A DNA stretch of 64,000 nucleotides from Lachnoclostridium sp. UBA5725 (GCA_002419585.1 DIGJ01000026.1:1-64000), one strand, 5' to 3'; counted from the stretch's first letter, positions 6,848-14,603 are shown. Numbers and translations are program-made. The notes: generated from the sequence alone by a model not told the origin.

Positions 6848-8596
6848 TTATAATACTTCTTTCAGATGTGAAATGTCGGAACCAATGGTTAGAGAATAAT
6901 TCGTGTGATATATAACAAACCCTGGTTTACCGCTATTTGGTTTCTTAATGTGCTTTCTTTGAATATAATCAATATCGACTTTATCCATATTTCTGCCTTT
7001 GGAATAATAGGCAGCCAGCATTCCGGCTTCTTCAAATACGCGGTCCGGAAGATCTTCTACACCTTCCGCCTTTACGATAACATGTGAGCCTGCCATACCT
7101 TTTGCATGAAACCACCAATCGTTTCCATTTGCAAATTTAAAGGTAAGTTCTTCGTTTTGATAGTTATTTTTACCGACATAGATGTGAAAGCCATCCGAAG
7201 AGATATAGTGAAATGGTTTGCTCGTTATTTTTTTGACTTTTCCCTTTACAGGGGCACCATGCTTTTTGATATATCCACATTCCACTAATTCTTTCTTTAC
7301 TTCGAGAAGATCATCTTCTTGTAAGGCAATATCCAAAGAACTGCTGACGGATTCCAAATGTTCCAATTCATCCTGTGTTTCTTTGATTTGAATCGTTAAA
7401 GCCTCATACGTTCTTTTTAATTTACTGTATTTATCAAAATACTTCTTCGCGTTTTCGAGTGGCGTGATTGTATCATCCAATGGAATTGAAATTTCTTCGT
7501 TGGTATAATAGTTTTCGCAAACAAGTTTTTTTGAACCGGTTTCCAACTGATACCCGTATGCTGTAATTAGTTCCCCGTAGACTTTATACAGGTCTCGTTT
7601 TTCGGTATCTTTTAATTGTTTTAATTGTAGGTCGTATTTCTTGCTGGTTCGATCAATGGAAGTAGACACAACCCGACGTAAATCGGAAGATTTTTGGCGA
7701 ATACGTGTTACCGTCTCTTTCATAGCATAGTAATCTTCTAGAAGACGAGAGATGCTGTCATATTCTTTGTGAACCAAATCCTCATAGCAAGAAAGTACAA
7801 ATACGCTAAATTCAGTTGGTTCCCCATTTTTATAAATTATATTCGGAGTAAAGGAAGCTGTTTTTATATCTTCGATTAGTAACGAAAAGGTGTGAAATAA
7901 ATGAGTGCAGGCAATTTCGGTCAGCGAACTTACACTGGATTCTCCATCAAGCGAAGACCGGACACATAGTTCATTCGCGATCAGTGGGCTGATTCCAGTA
8001 AGTGACGTATAAATTGCTTTTGAAATGCTGGTTGGCTTTGAATATACTACCTTAGCAAATTCTTGCGCTGTAACTTCAAGCGGATTGAGCTTTTCCAGTG
8101 TCTTGGGAATAAAATAGTCTCTTCCTGGAAGCACTTCACGAACGGAACTTACCAGACCTGAAATATGCTTAATACTGTCGATGATTTTATAAGAATCATC
8201 ACAGAAAATAATATTGCTGTGTTTACCCATGATTTCTACAATTAAATACTTCGTGCATACGTCACCTAGTTCATTGAGATGTTCAATTTTAAACTGTATA
8301 ACACGTTCGAAATTAGGTTGTGAAATGGATATTATTTTTGCGCTATTTAAATGCTTACGAAGAAGCATGCAAAAGTTTGGGGCTGTCATTGGGCTGGTTT
8401 TATTCGTTTCGGTCATATATATAAGAGGAAGGGAAGCACTTGCTGACAGCAAGAGTTTTCGTTGCTCTCTTTCCTTTTTTATCGTTAGTAAAAGCTCATC
8501 CGTTTCCGGTTGTGCTATTTTGTTGATTCTTCCTCCGCAAATTGTCTGGTTCAATTCATGTACTAAATTTGCGATTACAATTCCGTCAAATGCCAT
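6848..8596 (-). CDS. rqcH: Ribosome quality control protein RqcH (NFACT/FbpA family)
   Basis: A 582-residue NFACT protein. In Bacillus the family member RqcH binds stalled 50S-peptidyl-tRNA and directs alanine tailing for degradation; older annotations call it fibronectin-binding protein A. The N-terminal NFACT-N domain starts MAFDGIVIANLVHEL. Residues 97-98 read Glu-Arg where Bacillus has the functional Asp-Arg pair. A long coiled coil follows (about 290-430). The NFACT-R (DUF814) domain (about 450-560) contains NDWWFHAKGMAGSHV, and the C-terminus has YHTNYSLTI. AAGGAG is at the start. First gene of a two-gene minus-strand unit under a promoter overlapping the 21-bp repeat array. Confidence 0.93.
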   Translation of the reverse strand: MAFDGIVIANLVHELNQTICGGRINKIAQPETDELLLTIKKEREQRKLLLSASASLPLIYMTETNKTSPMTAPNFCMLLRKHLNSAKIISISQPNFERVIQFKIEHLNELGDVCTKYLIVEIMGKHSNIIFCDDSYKIIDSIKHISGLVSSVREVLPGRDYFIPKTLEKLNPLEVTAQEFAKVVYSKPTSISKAIYTSLTGISPLIANELCVRSSLDGESSVSSLTEIACTHLFHTFSLLIEDIKTASFTPNIIYKNGEPTEFSVFVLSCYEDLVHKEYDSISRLLEDYYAMKETVTRIRQKSSDLRRVVSTSIDRTSKKYDLQLKQLKDTEKRDLYKVYGELITAYGYQLETGSKKLVCENYYTNEEISIPLDDTITPLENAKKYFDKYSKLKRTYEALTIQIKETQDELEHLESVSSSLDIALQEDDLLEVKKELVECGYIKKHGAPVKGKVKKITSKPFHYISSDGFHIYVGKNNYQNEELTFKFANGNDWWFHAKGMAGSHVIVKAEGVEDLPDRVFEEAGMLAAYYSKGRNMDKVDIDYIQRKHIKKPNSGKPGFVIYHTNYSLTIGSDISHLKEVL

Positions 8597-8631
8597 TTGT
8601 TTTCTCCTTCCTGGCGTAACTTGTCACGAAT

Positions 8632-8660
8632 ATTATACATGATAATATAGATATTTACAA
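8632..8660 (-). promoter_or_regulatory. Promoter of rqcH
   Basis: On the minus strand TTGTAA (8655-8660) and TATAAT (8632-8637) are 17 bases apart, about 35 bases before the rqcH start. The -35 box lies inside the first copy of the 21-bp repeat array. Confidence 0.65.
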
Positions 8661-8712
8661 AATATCTTTAGATATTTACAAAATATCTTTGGATATTTCC
8701 AAAATGTCTTTG
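8650..8712. repeat. Three 21-bp palindromic direct repeats between divergent promoters (operator array)
   Basis: Contiguous copies at 8650-8670, 8671-8691 and 8692-8712. Each contains GATATTT-ACA-AAATATC, a dyad with a three-base centre; copy 2 matches copy 1 except its last base, and copy 3 has three changes. The 21-base period equals two helical turns, so dimers bound to each would line up on one DNA face. The array covers the rqcH -35 box and ends 22 bases before the -35 of the receiver gene. Confidence 0.75.
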
Positions 8713-8734
8713 GAAAAGTTAGCCGAATTGTTGT

Positions 8735-8763
8735 TGGAAAATTTAAAAAAACTATGTTAAAAT
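8735..8763 (+). promoter_or_regulatory. Promoter of the receiver-domain gene
   Basis: TTGGAA (8735-8740) and TAAAAT (8758-8763) with a 17-base spacer, just downstream of the 21-bp repeat array. Confidence 0.5.
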
Positions 8764-8834
8764 ATAAACTAGAGGCTAAAGAGGAGAATTGAGTATAGTA
8801 ATTTTTTTTACTGAAAGATAGGAGGATAATTTTA

Positions 8835-9194
8835 ATGAGGATAATATTATCAGTTGACGATAGTGTGTCAACGCTGACATTAGTAAGGGAGACATTAAGG
8901 GAGGAATATAAAGTTTTTGTTGTTACCTCCGGGGAAGAGGCAATTGCTTTTTTAAAAAAACAAAAGCCAGATTTGATATTACTTGATTTTTACATGATTG
9001 GGTTGGATGGATTGGAAACACTGGAAAAAATGAATGAGATAGAGGGATTTGACATCCCAGTCGTTATGCTTACCTCTATTTCAACAAAGCCTTTGGAAGA
9101 AACTTGCAGGCAGTTGGGGGCTGTTGCATTTTTACCAAAACCCTTTGATCCAGATATCCTGAGAAAAACCATAGCAGATGTTTTTGAAGGTTGA
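8835..9194 (+). CDS. Stand-alone response-regulator receiver (CheY-like)
   Basis: A 119-residue single receiver domain with no output domain. Acidic pocket D8-D9, phospho-acceptor D51 (LLDFY), T80 (MLTS) and K102 (PKPF) are all present, so it should be phosphorylatable. Start ATG has GGAGG at 8821-8825. No histidine kinase lies nearby; partner and output are unknown. It resembles CheY-type and phosphorelay Spo0F-type proteins equally at this level. Monocistronic: divergent from rqcH and followed by a new promoter that starts at its stop codon. Likely controlled through the 21-bp repeats. Confidence 0.88.
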   Translation: MRIILSVDDSVSTLTLVRETLREEYKVFVVTSGEEAIAFLKKQKPDLILLDFYMIGLDGLETLEKMNEIEGFDIPVVMLTSISTKPLEETCRQLGAVAFLPKPFDPDILRKTIADVFEG

Positions 9195-9219
9195 CTTAGT
9201 AAGTAGATTCTTATATAAT
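9191..9219 (+). promoter_or_regulatory. Sigma-A promoter of yicC-remA-gmk-rpoZ
   Basis: TTGACT (9191-9196) and TATAAT (9214-9219) with a 17-base spacer. The -35 box contains the TGA stop of the receiver gene. It predicts an untranslated leader of about 175 bases holding the tandem hairpin repeats. Confidence 0.75.
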
Positions 9220-9260
9220 AAACAATGATTTTTTGTTGTATGAACTGCGATAGTAGCGGA

Positions 9261-9393
9261 ATGGGACAAGTGTGAAGAAGCATCACATATTCCTGATTGA
9301 AAGACGTGCAAAGGCACGCGGATGGGAGCAAAGTGTGAAGAAAGCATCACACTTCCTGATTGATAAGCGTGCAAAGCACGCAGACGGGAGCAA
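9261..9393 (+). repeat. Tandem 61/62-base structured repeats in the yicC leader
   Basis: Copy 1 is 9261-9321 and copy 2 is 9322-9383, followed by a 10-base remnant of a third copy (9384-9393). Each copy contains two hairpins: GTGTGA/TCACAY (8-bp stem in copy 2: 9331-9338 with 9347-9354) and GCGTGC/GCACGC-like (9305-9318; 9367-9381). The linker TTCCTGATTGA and the block ATGGGA/ATGGGAGCAA are shared. The remnant supplies the GGGAG upstream of yicC. Confidence 0.75.
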
Positions 9394-9402
9394 TAAAAAG
9401 AG

Positions 9403-10281
9403 ATGTTAAAAAGTATGACTGGCTTTGGAAGAAGCGAAATGGTAACAGCAGAACGTAAAATAATTGTGGAAATTAAGGCTGTAAATCACAGATATTGCGA
9501 TATTACCATAAAGATGCCAAAGAAATTAAGTTTTTTTGAGGCAGGAATTCGCAATTTGCTAAAGCAATATATTAGCCGTGGAAAAGTAGATGTATTTATT
9601 TCATATGAAGATTATACGGAAAATAAAACTTGTGTTCGTTACAATTCGGATATTGCCAAGGAATACATGAATGCATTAAATCAGATGGCGTCCGATTTTG
9701 ATTTAGATAATGATGTTAAAGTTTCGTCACTTTCTAGATACCCGGATGTATTGGAGTTAGAAGAGCAAACCGTTGATGAAGGCGAACTTTGGAGTGATAT
9801 AGAAAAAGTAATAAAAGAAGCAGCCGAAAAGTTTGTGGAAGCACGTATTACAGAAGGTACCCACTTAAAACAGGATATGCTTGCAAAGCTGGATAGCATG
9901 CTTGATTGTGTTACTTTTGTCGAGGAACGATCTCCTGAAATCATAAAAGAATATCGTGCACGTTTAACTGCTAAGGTGGAAGAACTTCTAGGTGACACGA
10001 AATTAGATGAAAGCGTATTGGCAACTGAAATAACAATATTTGCGGATAAAATTTGTGTAGATGAAGAGACAGTAAGGCTTAGAAGTCACATTAAAAATGT
10101 GAAAGAAACATTAGAAGAAGCAGAAAATGTTGGCCGAAAGCTTGATTTCATTGCGCAGGAGATGAACCGTGAGGCAAATACTATTTTATCAAAAGCAAAT
10201 GATTTAGAAGTTTCGAACCGCGCAATTGATTTAAAGACAGAGATTGAAAAGGTTCGTGAACAAATACAGAATATTGAGTAG
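9403..10281 (+). CDS. yicC: YicC/YloC family endoribonuclease
   Basis: A 292-residue member of the YicC family, several of which have been shown to be RNases. The N-terminus MLKSMTGFGRSE and the C-terminal KLDFIAQEMNREANTILSKA (about residues 246-265) are diagnostic, separated by a long helical region. It heads the conserved order yicC-remA-gmk-rpoZ. The ribosome site is weak: GGGAG at 9386-9390, twelve bases before the ATG, comes from the end of the leader repeat. Stops exactly where the remA ribosome site begins, suggesting coupling. Confidence 0.92.
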   Translation: MLKSMTGFGRSEMVTAERKIIVEIKAVNHRYCDITIKMPKKLSFFEAGIRNLLKQYISRGKVDVFISYEDYTENKTCVRYNSDIAKEYMNALNQMASDFDLDNDVKVSSLSRYPDVLELEEQTVDEGELWSDIEKVIKEAAEKFVEARITEGTHLKQDMLAKLDSMLDCVTFVEERSPEIIKEYRARLTAKVEELLGDTKLDESVLATEITIFADKICVDEETVRLRSHIKNVKETLEEAENVGRKLDFIAQEMNREANTILSKANDLEVSNRAIDLKTEIEKVREQIQNIE

Positions 10282-10290
10282 GTGAAGTCA

Positions 10291-10599
10291 GTGGGACATT
10301 TTATTAATATTGGTTTTGGAAATGTTGTGAATACAGATAAAATAGTTGGAATCATACGACCTGAAGCAGCACCAATTAAGCGAATGGTCCAGACTTCAAA
10401 AGATAACAGTACTGCGATTGATGCTACTTGCGGCAGGAAGACAAAGGCTGTTCTTGTGATGGAAAGTGGGCAAATAGTATTATCTGCTTTACTCCCAGAG
10501 ACAATCGCTGGGAGGGCAAATGAAGCACTATCCTACAATGCCAAGGCAAATGAAGATCGAGTAAGTGATATCCGACTAAAGGGGGAAGAAAATGAATAA
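10291..10599 (+). CDS. remA: RemA-like regulator (DUF370)
   Basis: A 102-residue protein matching RemA of Bacillus, a ring-forming DNA-binding activator of biofilm-matrix and osmoprotection genes. The core FINIGFGN, RPEAAPIKRM and GRKTKAVLVM segments are conserved. Both possible starts are GTG; 10291 is chosen because TAGGTGA lies just before it and family members begin shortly before FINIGFGN (the other is 10282). Embedded between yicC and gmk as in Bacillus; it overlaps gmk by eight bases. Confidence 0.9.
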   Translation: MGHFINIGFGNVVNTDKIVGIIRPEAAPIKRMVQTSKDNSTAIDATCGRKTKAVLVMESGQIVLSALLPETIAGRANEALSYNAKANEDRVSDIRLKGEENE

Positions 10600-11221
10600 G
10601 CAAGGACTTTTAATCGTGATATCCGGTTTTTCCGGTGCAGGGAAGGGAACAGTGGTAAAAGAACTTGTGGCAAAACATGATTATAAAATTTCAGTTTCAG
10701 CGACAACACGAAAACCAAGGGCATTAGAAGTACATGGACAAGAATATTTCTTTTTGACAAGAGATGAATTTGAGAGTATGATAAAGGGTAGCCAGTTAAT
10801 CGAGTGGGCAGAATATGTCGGAAATTATTATGGAACTCCAAAGGAGTATGTAATAAATGAACTTAAGGCGTCCAATAATGTAATTCTTGAAATAGAGATT
10901 CAGGGAGCTTTGAAAATAAAAGAGCAGTTTCCGGAAGCTATTTTGTTGTTTATCGTTCCACCAAGTGCCAAGTGTTTGAAAAAACGTTTGGTAGATCGAG
11001 GAACCGAAGATGCAACAACCATTGCAAAGCGTATGGCAAGAGCATATGAAGAAGCAGTTTATATGAAAGATTATGATTACATTGTTATGAATGACCAGCT
11101 TGACAAATGCGTTGAAACGGTTAATTCAATTGTGATAAGCGAGAAAGCTCGTACAAAGAGAAACGAAGCTTTTCTTGAAGAAATAAAAAAAGAATTAATG
11201 GTATTTTCGAAAGGAGAATAA
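10592..11221 (+). CDS. gmk: Guanylate kinase
   Basis: Phosphorylates GMP to GDP with ATP. The P-loop SGFSGAGKGT is at about residues 11-20; the GMP-binding segment SATTRKPRALEVHGQEYFF (about 36-54) and the lid with RGTEDATTIAKRM are present. 209 residues is normal. GGGGGAAG precedes the ATG, inside the end of remA. Its output feeds both GTP and (p)ppGpp pools. Confidence 0.95.
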   Translation: MNKQGLLIVISGFSGAGKGTVVKELVAKHDYKISVSATTRKPRALEVHGQEYFFLTRDEFESMIKGSQLIEWAEYVGNYYGTPKEYVINELKASNNVILEIEIQGALKIKEQFPEAILLFIVPPSAKCLKKRLVDRGTEDATTIAKRMARAYEEAVYMKDYDYIVMNDQLDKCVETVNSIVISEKARTKRNEAFLEEIKKELMVFSKGE

Positions 11222-11225
11222 TAAT

Positions 11226-11468
11226 ATGTTACATCCATCTTATACGGATTTAATGGCAGTTGTAAATAGTGAGGTTGAACCAGGCGAACAGAAAGTAGTT
11301 AATTCTAGATATTCTATCGTATTAGCAACTTCAAAACGTGCAAGACAGATTATTGATGGAAGCGAACCTTTGGTAAAGTCCAAATGTCCAAAACCATTAT
11401 CACAGGCAATTGATGAATTATATCAATCAAAGGTTAAGATCGTTGGAGATGACGAGGAAGAAGAATAA
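11226..11468 (+). CDS. rpoZ: RNA polymerase omega subunit
   Basis: An 80-residue omega subunit that helps assemble and stabilise RNA polymerase. The NSRYSIVLATSKRARQI segment (about 26-42) is the conserved beta-prime binding part, followed by an acidic tail (GDDEEEE). Four bases after gmk. Followed by a strong terminator. Confidence 0.92.
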   Translation: MLHPSYTDLMAVVNSEVEPGEQKVVNSRYSIVLATSKRARQIIDGSEPLVKSKCPKPLSQAIDELYQSKVKIVGDDEEEE

Positions 11469-11485
11469 TATAGATAATGAATAGT

Positions 11486-11524
11486 AACCACGAGAAACAA
11501 AGGATTTGTTTCTTGTGGTTTTCT
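11486..11524 (+). terminator. Rho-independent terminator after rpoZ
   Basis: A 16-bp stem (11486-11501 with 11505-11520, one G-U pair), three-base loop, then TTCT. It ends the yicC-remA-gmk-rpoZ unit 17 bases after rpoZ. Confidence 0.85.
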
Positions 11525-11552
11525 CATAAATAAAAAATGGGAGCATTTTAAA

Positions 11553-12104
11553 ATGGAAGACAAGAAAAGTAGATTTTCTACATATAAGGAACTGTTAATT
11601 GATGCAATCATAATTTTAATGTGTGTGATTGTCATCCCTAGATTTGTAATACAACGAACCATAGTAAGTGGTTCTTCAATGGAAACAACGCTTCATAATA
11701 ATGATAACCTTTTAGTAGAAAAAGTTTCTTATATCATAGGAAAGCCGGATCGCTTTGATGTGGTCGTATTTTATCCTTATGGCAAAGATGAGGGTGAATA
11801 TTATGTGAAACGTGTCATCGGTCTTCCTGGAGAAACCATTCAGATTATTGGAGAAACCATTTATATTAATGGTGAAGTATTAAAAGAAGATTATGGAAAG
11901 GATCCAATTGACTATCAGGGAATTGCAGGAGAACCATTAACGTTAGGTGAAGATGAATATTTTGTGATGGGTGATAATCGTGAAGTAAGCTTTGATAGCC
12001 GCTATCAAGAGGTTGGACCAATCAATGAGGATTTAATTGTAGGTAAAGCATTGGTACGAATTTGGCCATTTGATTCGATTGGTAATTTTGAAAAGAAACA
12101 GTAG
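11553..12104 (+). CDS. lepB: Type I signal peptidase
   Basis: A 183-residue membrane-anchored S26 peptidase that removes signal peptides of exported proteins. One transmembrane helix (about 12-32) is followed by the catalytic serine in SGSSMETTL (near 43) and the lysine in YYVKRVIGLPGE (near 85). The GDNREVSFDSRYQEVG box near 146 is the usual domain E (GDNR.xSxDSR). GGGAG at 11540-11544 is eight bases before the ATG. It starts after the rpoZ terminator and leads a short group with the transglycosylase and tdk. Confidence 0.94.
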   Translation: MEDKKSRFSTYKELLIDAIIILMCVIVIPRFVIQRTIVSGSSMETTLHNNDNLLVEKVSYIIGKPDRFDVVVFYPYGKDEGEYYVKRVIGLPGETIQIIGETIYINGEVLKEDYGKDPIDYQGIAGEPLTLGEDEYFVMGDNREVSFDSRYQEVGPINEDLIVGKALVRIWPFDSIGNFEKKQ

Positions 12105-12125
12105 CATACAAAAGAGGAGAAGCAC

Positions 12126-12650
12126 ATGATAGGCGATTTAAATTCAGTAACAGGAAGAACCTATATGAGTATTGAGCGTGTCAGTCGAACGGTATCGACT
12201 GCTAAGACACAAAGTAACGGAGGGTTTACGCAAGTATTAAACCAGGCATCTGCAAAAAATTATACGCAGACGGAATTGGATTCTATTTTTGAGAAGGCAG
12301 CAAATACCTATGGTATTTCAGTTGATTTATTAAAGGCGGTTGCCAAAGCGGAATCTGATTTTGATACAACATCTGTGTCAACGAGTGGTGCAGTGGGTGT
12401 AATGCAGCTTATGCCCGAAACGGCAAAAGAACTGGGTGTCACAGATTCATTTGATGCAGAACAAAATATTATGGGAGGAGCAAACTATCTTTCCAAGAAA
12501 TTAGCGGAATACGATGGGGATGTCTCCTTAGCACTTGCTGCCTATAATGCAGGCAGTGGTAATGTAAATAAATATGGTGGAATTCCTCCATTTACTGAAA
12601 CACAAAATTATGTGAAGAAAATCTTAGGGTATTTAGAGAACGAATATTAG
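12126..12650 (+). CDS. Lytic transglycosylase (SLT domain), no evident signal peptide
   Basis: A 174-residue protein with a C-terminal SLT (goose-lysozyme fold) domain from about residue 55. Catalytic glutamate in KAVAKAESDFD (near 78), then GAVGVMQLMPETA and ALAAYNAGSGNVNKYGGIPPF. It cleaves peptidoglycan with formation of 1,6-anhydroMurNAc. The first 50 residues are polar (Ser/Thr/Gln) with no hydrophobic stretch, so export is not through a normal signal peptide; a flagellar or other specialised route, or a wrong start, would explain it. GAGGAG precedes the ATG. Between lepB and tdk, same strand. Confidence 0.88.
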   Translation: MIGDLNSVTGRTYMSIERVSRTVSTAKTQSNGGFTQVLNQASAKNYTQTELDSIFEKAANTYGISVDLLKAVAKAESDFDTTSVSTSGAVGVMQLMPETAKELGVTDSFDAEQNIMGGANYLSKKLAEYDGDVSLALAAYNAGSGNVNKYGGIPPFTETQNYVKKILGYLENEY

Positions 12651-12669
12651 ATGATAATGGGGGATAAAT

Positions 12670-13236
12670 ATGGCTAAGTTATACTTTCGACACGGAGCAA
12701 TGGGAAGTTCAAAAACTGCAAATGCATTAATGGTTCAGTATAATTATATTGAACGAGGCAAGGAAGCGCTATTAATCAAACCAAAGTTAGATAATCGGGA
12801 TGGTGAAATTATCCTTCGTTCTCGAATCGGATTGGAAAAACCATGTGAATTTATGGAAGATCTAGAACAGATGCCTGAAGAGGTCATTCGAAAATACGCC
12901 TGTATTATAGTGGACGAAGCGCAGTTTCTTACCAAATCACAGGTTGCCTTTTTAGTTCATATTGTAGATGATTTTGAAGTGCCAGTAATTTGCTATGGTT
13001 TGCGAACGGATTTTAAACATGATTTGTTTGAAGGTTCCATGTGGCTTATGGCATGGGCAGATAAAATAGAAGAAATCAAGACGGTTTGCTGGTGCGGTAG
13101 GGGAGCAAACTGTAATGCAAGACTGGTAGACGGAACGGTTATATACAATGGAGAACAGATTATGATGGGGGGAAATGAAAGCTATATTTCACTTTGCAGA
13201 AAACATTACAACGAAGGAAACACCGGTGGTCAATAA
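12670..13236 (+). CDS. tdk: Thymidine kinase (type II)
   Basis: Phosphorylates thymidine in the salvage pathway. 188 residues; the P-loop region reads HGAMGSSKT (residues 8-16), with Ser where most P-loops have Gly before Lys. The DEAQF motif near 81 and a structural zinc site (CWCGRGANCNARL and a final CRKHY) are intact, typical of the tetrameric bacterial/human TK1 class. The last codons overlap the convergent L,D-transpeptidase gene by seven bases and lie inside the shared terminator. Confidence 0.92.
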   Translation: MAKLYFRHGAMGSSKTANALMVQYNYIERGKEALLIKPKLDNRDGEIILRSRIGLEKPCEFMEDLEQMPEEVIRKYACIIVDEAQFLTKSQVAFLVHIVDDFEVPVICYGLRTDFKHDLFEGSMWLMAWADKIEEIKTVCWCGRGANCNARLVDGTVIYNGEQIMMGGNESYISLCRKHYNEGNTGGQ

Positions 13237-13255
13237 ATGACTATCGGTGTTCCTT
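13219..13255. terminator. Bidirectional terminator overlapping the ends of tdk and the L,D-transpeptidase gene
   Basis: A 13-bp stem (13219-13231 with 13239-13251, two G-T pairs) around a seven-base loop, then CCTTTTTG on the plus strand. It contains both stop codons (13234-13236 plus, 13230-13232 minus). Confidence 0.8.
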
Positions 13256-14603
13256 TTTGTATATTGTCATATAATTTTGCAGCTTTTTTTGGTGGCATGT
13301 TTACACATCCATGAGAACCCCTTGTCTTATATATTTTTTTCCCGAACTCTTTTCTCCAAGGAGCATCATGAAAACCAATATTTTTATTAAATGGCATCCA
13401 GTATCGAACGGGTGAACTATAATCCTGCCCTACAAGTGTTGCATCATGTTCCTTGTATGTAATTGCATAGATACCGGTCGGAGTGCCATAATCTTTGCTT
13501 ATATTTCCAGTAACAATATTAGAATCTAGGATCTGCTTACCATCGACAAAAAGCCAGAGATGCTGTTTCTTTAAATTGACCTCTACATAGGTAGATCCAA
13601 TGTCATTTTTGTTTCTGGAAACGGCTGTTTGCGAATAAACAGGTTCTCTTGTTACACTTTCTCCATTTTGAATAAGCTGATATAGTTCTTCTGCTTCTTT
13701 CGAACGATTGATAATCCAACCATAATCACCACCACGTACCTTTATCGTCTTTCCGTCCTGACGGATAAAATCACGGGTAGAAGAGAACGTAGTATAGTAG
13801 TAACCAAGATAATTTACATAATCAATGGCTTTTTGTTGATTCAAAGTAACATTGAAATTTTCATCAAGCGTTACCCAATCATGTAAAATCGAACGGTCTA
13901 AAACTTCGCTGCGATCGCCAAAATCGTAAGTAATTGTAGAACTTGTATATTTTAATAATGTCTCGAGTGCTGTTTGTACAGCTTCATCACTGGATAAAGT
14001 GGTTGGATCAATGTAACAATGGGTGCCTTCTAATGACATCGTAGATTTGCTTTCCTTGATTGCTTCTGTGATTGCGGATTGTACCTTATGGATGTCCAGT
14101 GTAGTACCCCAATCCTCTGGTTTGATATAATAGCCATTTTCACCATAAAGAATTTCTGCATTTTTTGGCTCTTTGACCACATCATCCAGAAAAAAGAGAA
14201 GATTAGCTATACTATCTAATAATGATTTTTCATCATACTTACATGCAATCTGCATGTCTAAATGCTTCTTAGTAAAAAAGGAAAAGGGCCAAAATAAAGG
14301 ATTTTGCTGGTCCTTTAGTGCCTGAACTTGTCCATCGGAAACATAATGATAATCGATGTCTGCAGCATGAATGGTATCGTGAACTCCATTGCGGCCTTGT
14401 ATGGTTATTTGATATTTGGAAATTTCGTTCTCGATGTCTGCTTCCACTTCTTTTACTGTTTTACCAGAATAATTAATATTATTAATATACGAACCAGAAT
14501 AAAAATGGGTACGATAATGAAATGCAATTGATAGGTAAATGATGAAAGCCAGGATAGAAATCAAAGAAAGAATCCAAAGCAATATTTTTTTTCTGTGTAT
14601 CAT
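13230..14603 (-). CDS. L,D-transpeptidase (YkuD) with peptidoglycan-binding-type repeats
   Basis: A 457-residue membrane-anchored wall cross-linking enzyme forming 3-3 bonds, insensitive to most beta-lactams except carbapenems. One N-terminal transmembrane helix (about 7-29). A long extracellular part (about 30-330) with two PG_binding_4-like modules, one including SGKTVKEVEADI and the other AVQTALETLL. The YkuD domain (about 340-457) has the catalytic HDAPW, then SHGCVNMPP. An upstream frame to 14738 exists, but AAAGGAG lies nine bases before the ATG at 14603, and the helix begins there. Convergent with tdk, divergent from dapF. Confidence 0.9.
   Translation of the reverse strand: MIHRKKILLWILSLISILAFIIYLSIAFHYRTHFYSGSYINNINYSGKTVKEVEADIENEISKYQITIQGRNGVHDTIHAADIDYHYVSDGQVQALKDQQNPLFWPFSFFTKKHLDMQIACKYDEKSLLDSIANLLFFLDDVVKEPKNAEILYGENGYYIKPEDWGTTLDIHKVQSAITEAIKESKSTMSLEGTHCYIDPTTLSSDEAVQTALETLLKYTSSTITYDFGDRSEVLDRSILHDWVTLDENFNVTLNQQKAIDYVNYLGYYYTTFSSTRDFIRQDGKTIKVRGGDYGWIINRSKEAEELYQLIQNGESVTREPVYSQTAVSRNKNDIGSTYVEVNLKKQHLWLFVDGKQILDSNIVTGNISKDYGTPTGIYAITYKEHDATLVGQDYSSPVRYWMPFNKNIGFHDAPWRKEFGKKIYKTRGSHGCVNMPPKKAAKLYDNIQKGTPIVIY

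Noticed and set aside
8650..8712. CRISPR-like array
   Set aside because: Only three copies, directly contiguous with no spacers, and internally palindromic; no cas genes nearby.
9322..9363. 13-codon peptide frame inside the second leader repeat (ATGGGAGCAAAG...TGA)
   Set aside because: The matching frame in copy 1 stops after four codons, and no separate ribosome site precedes it; RNA structure explains the conservation better.
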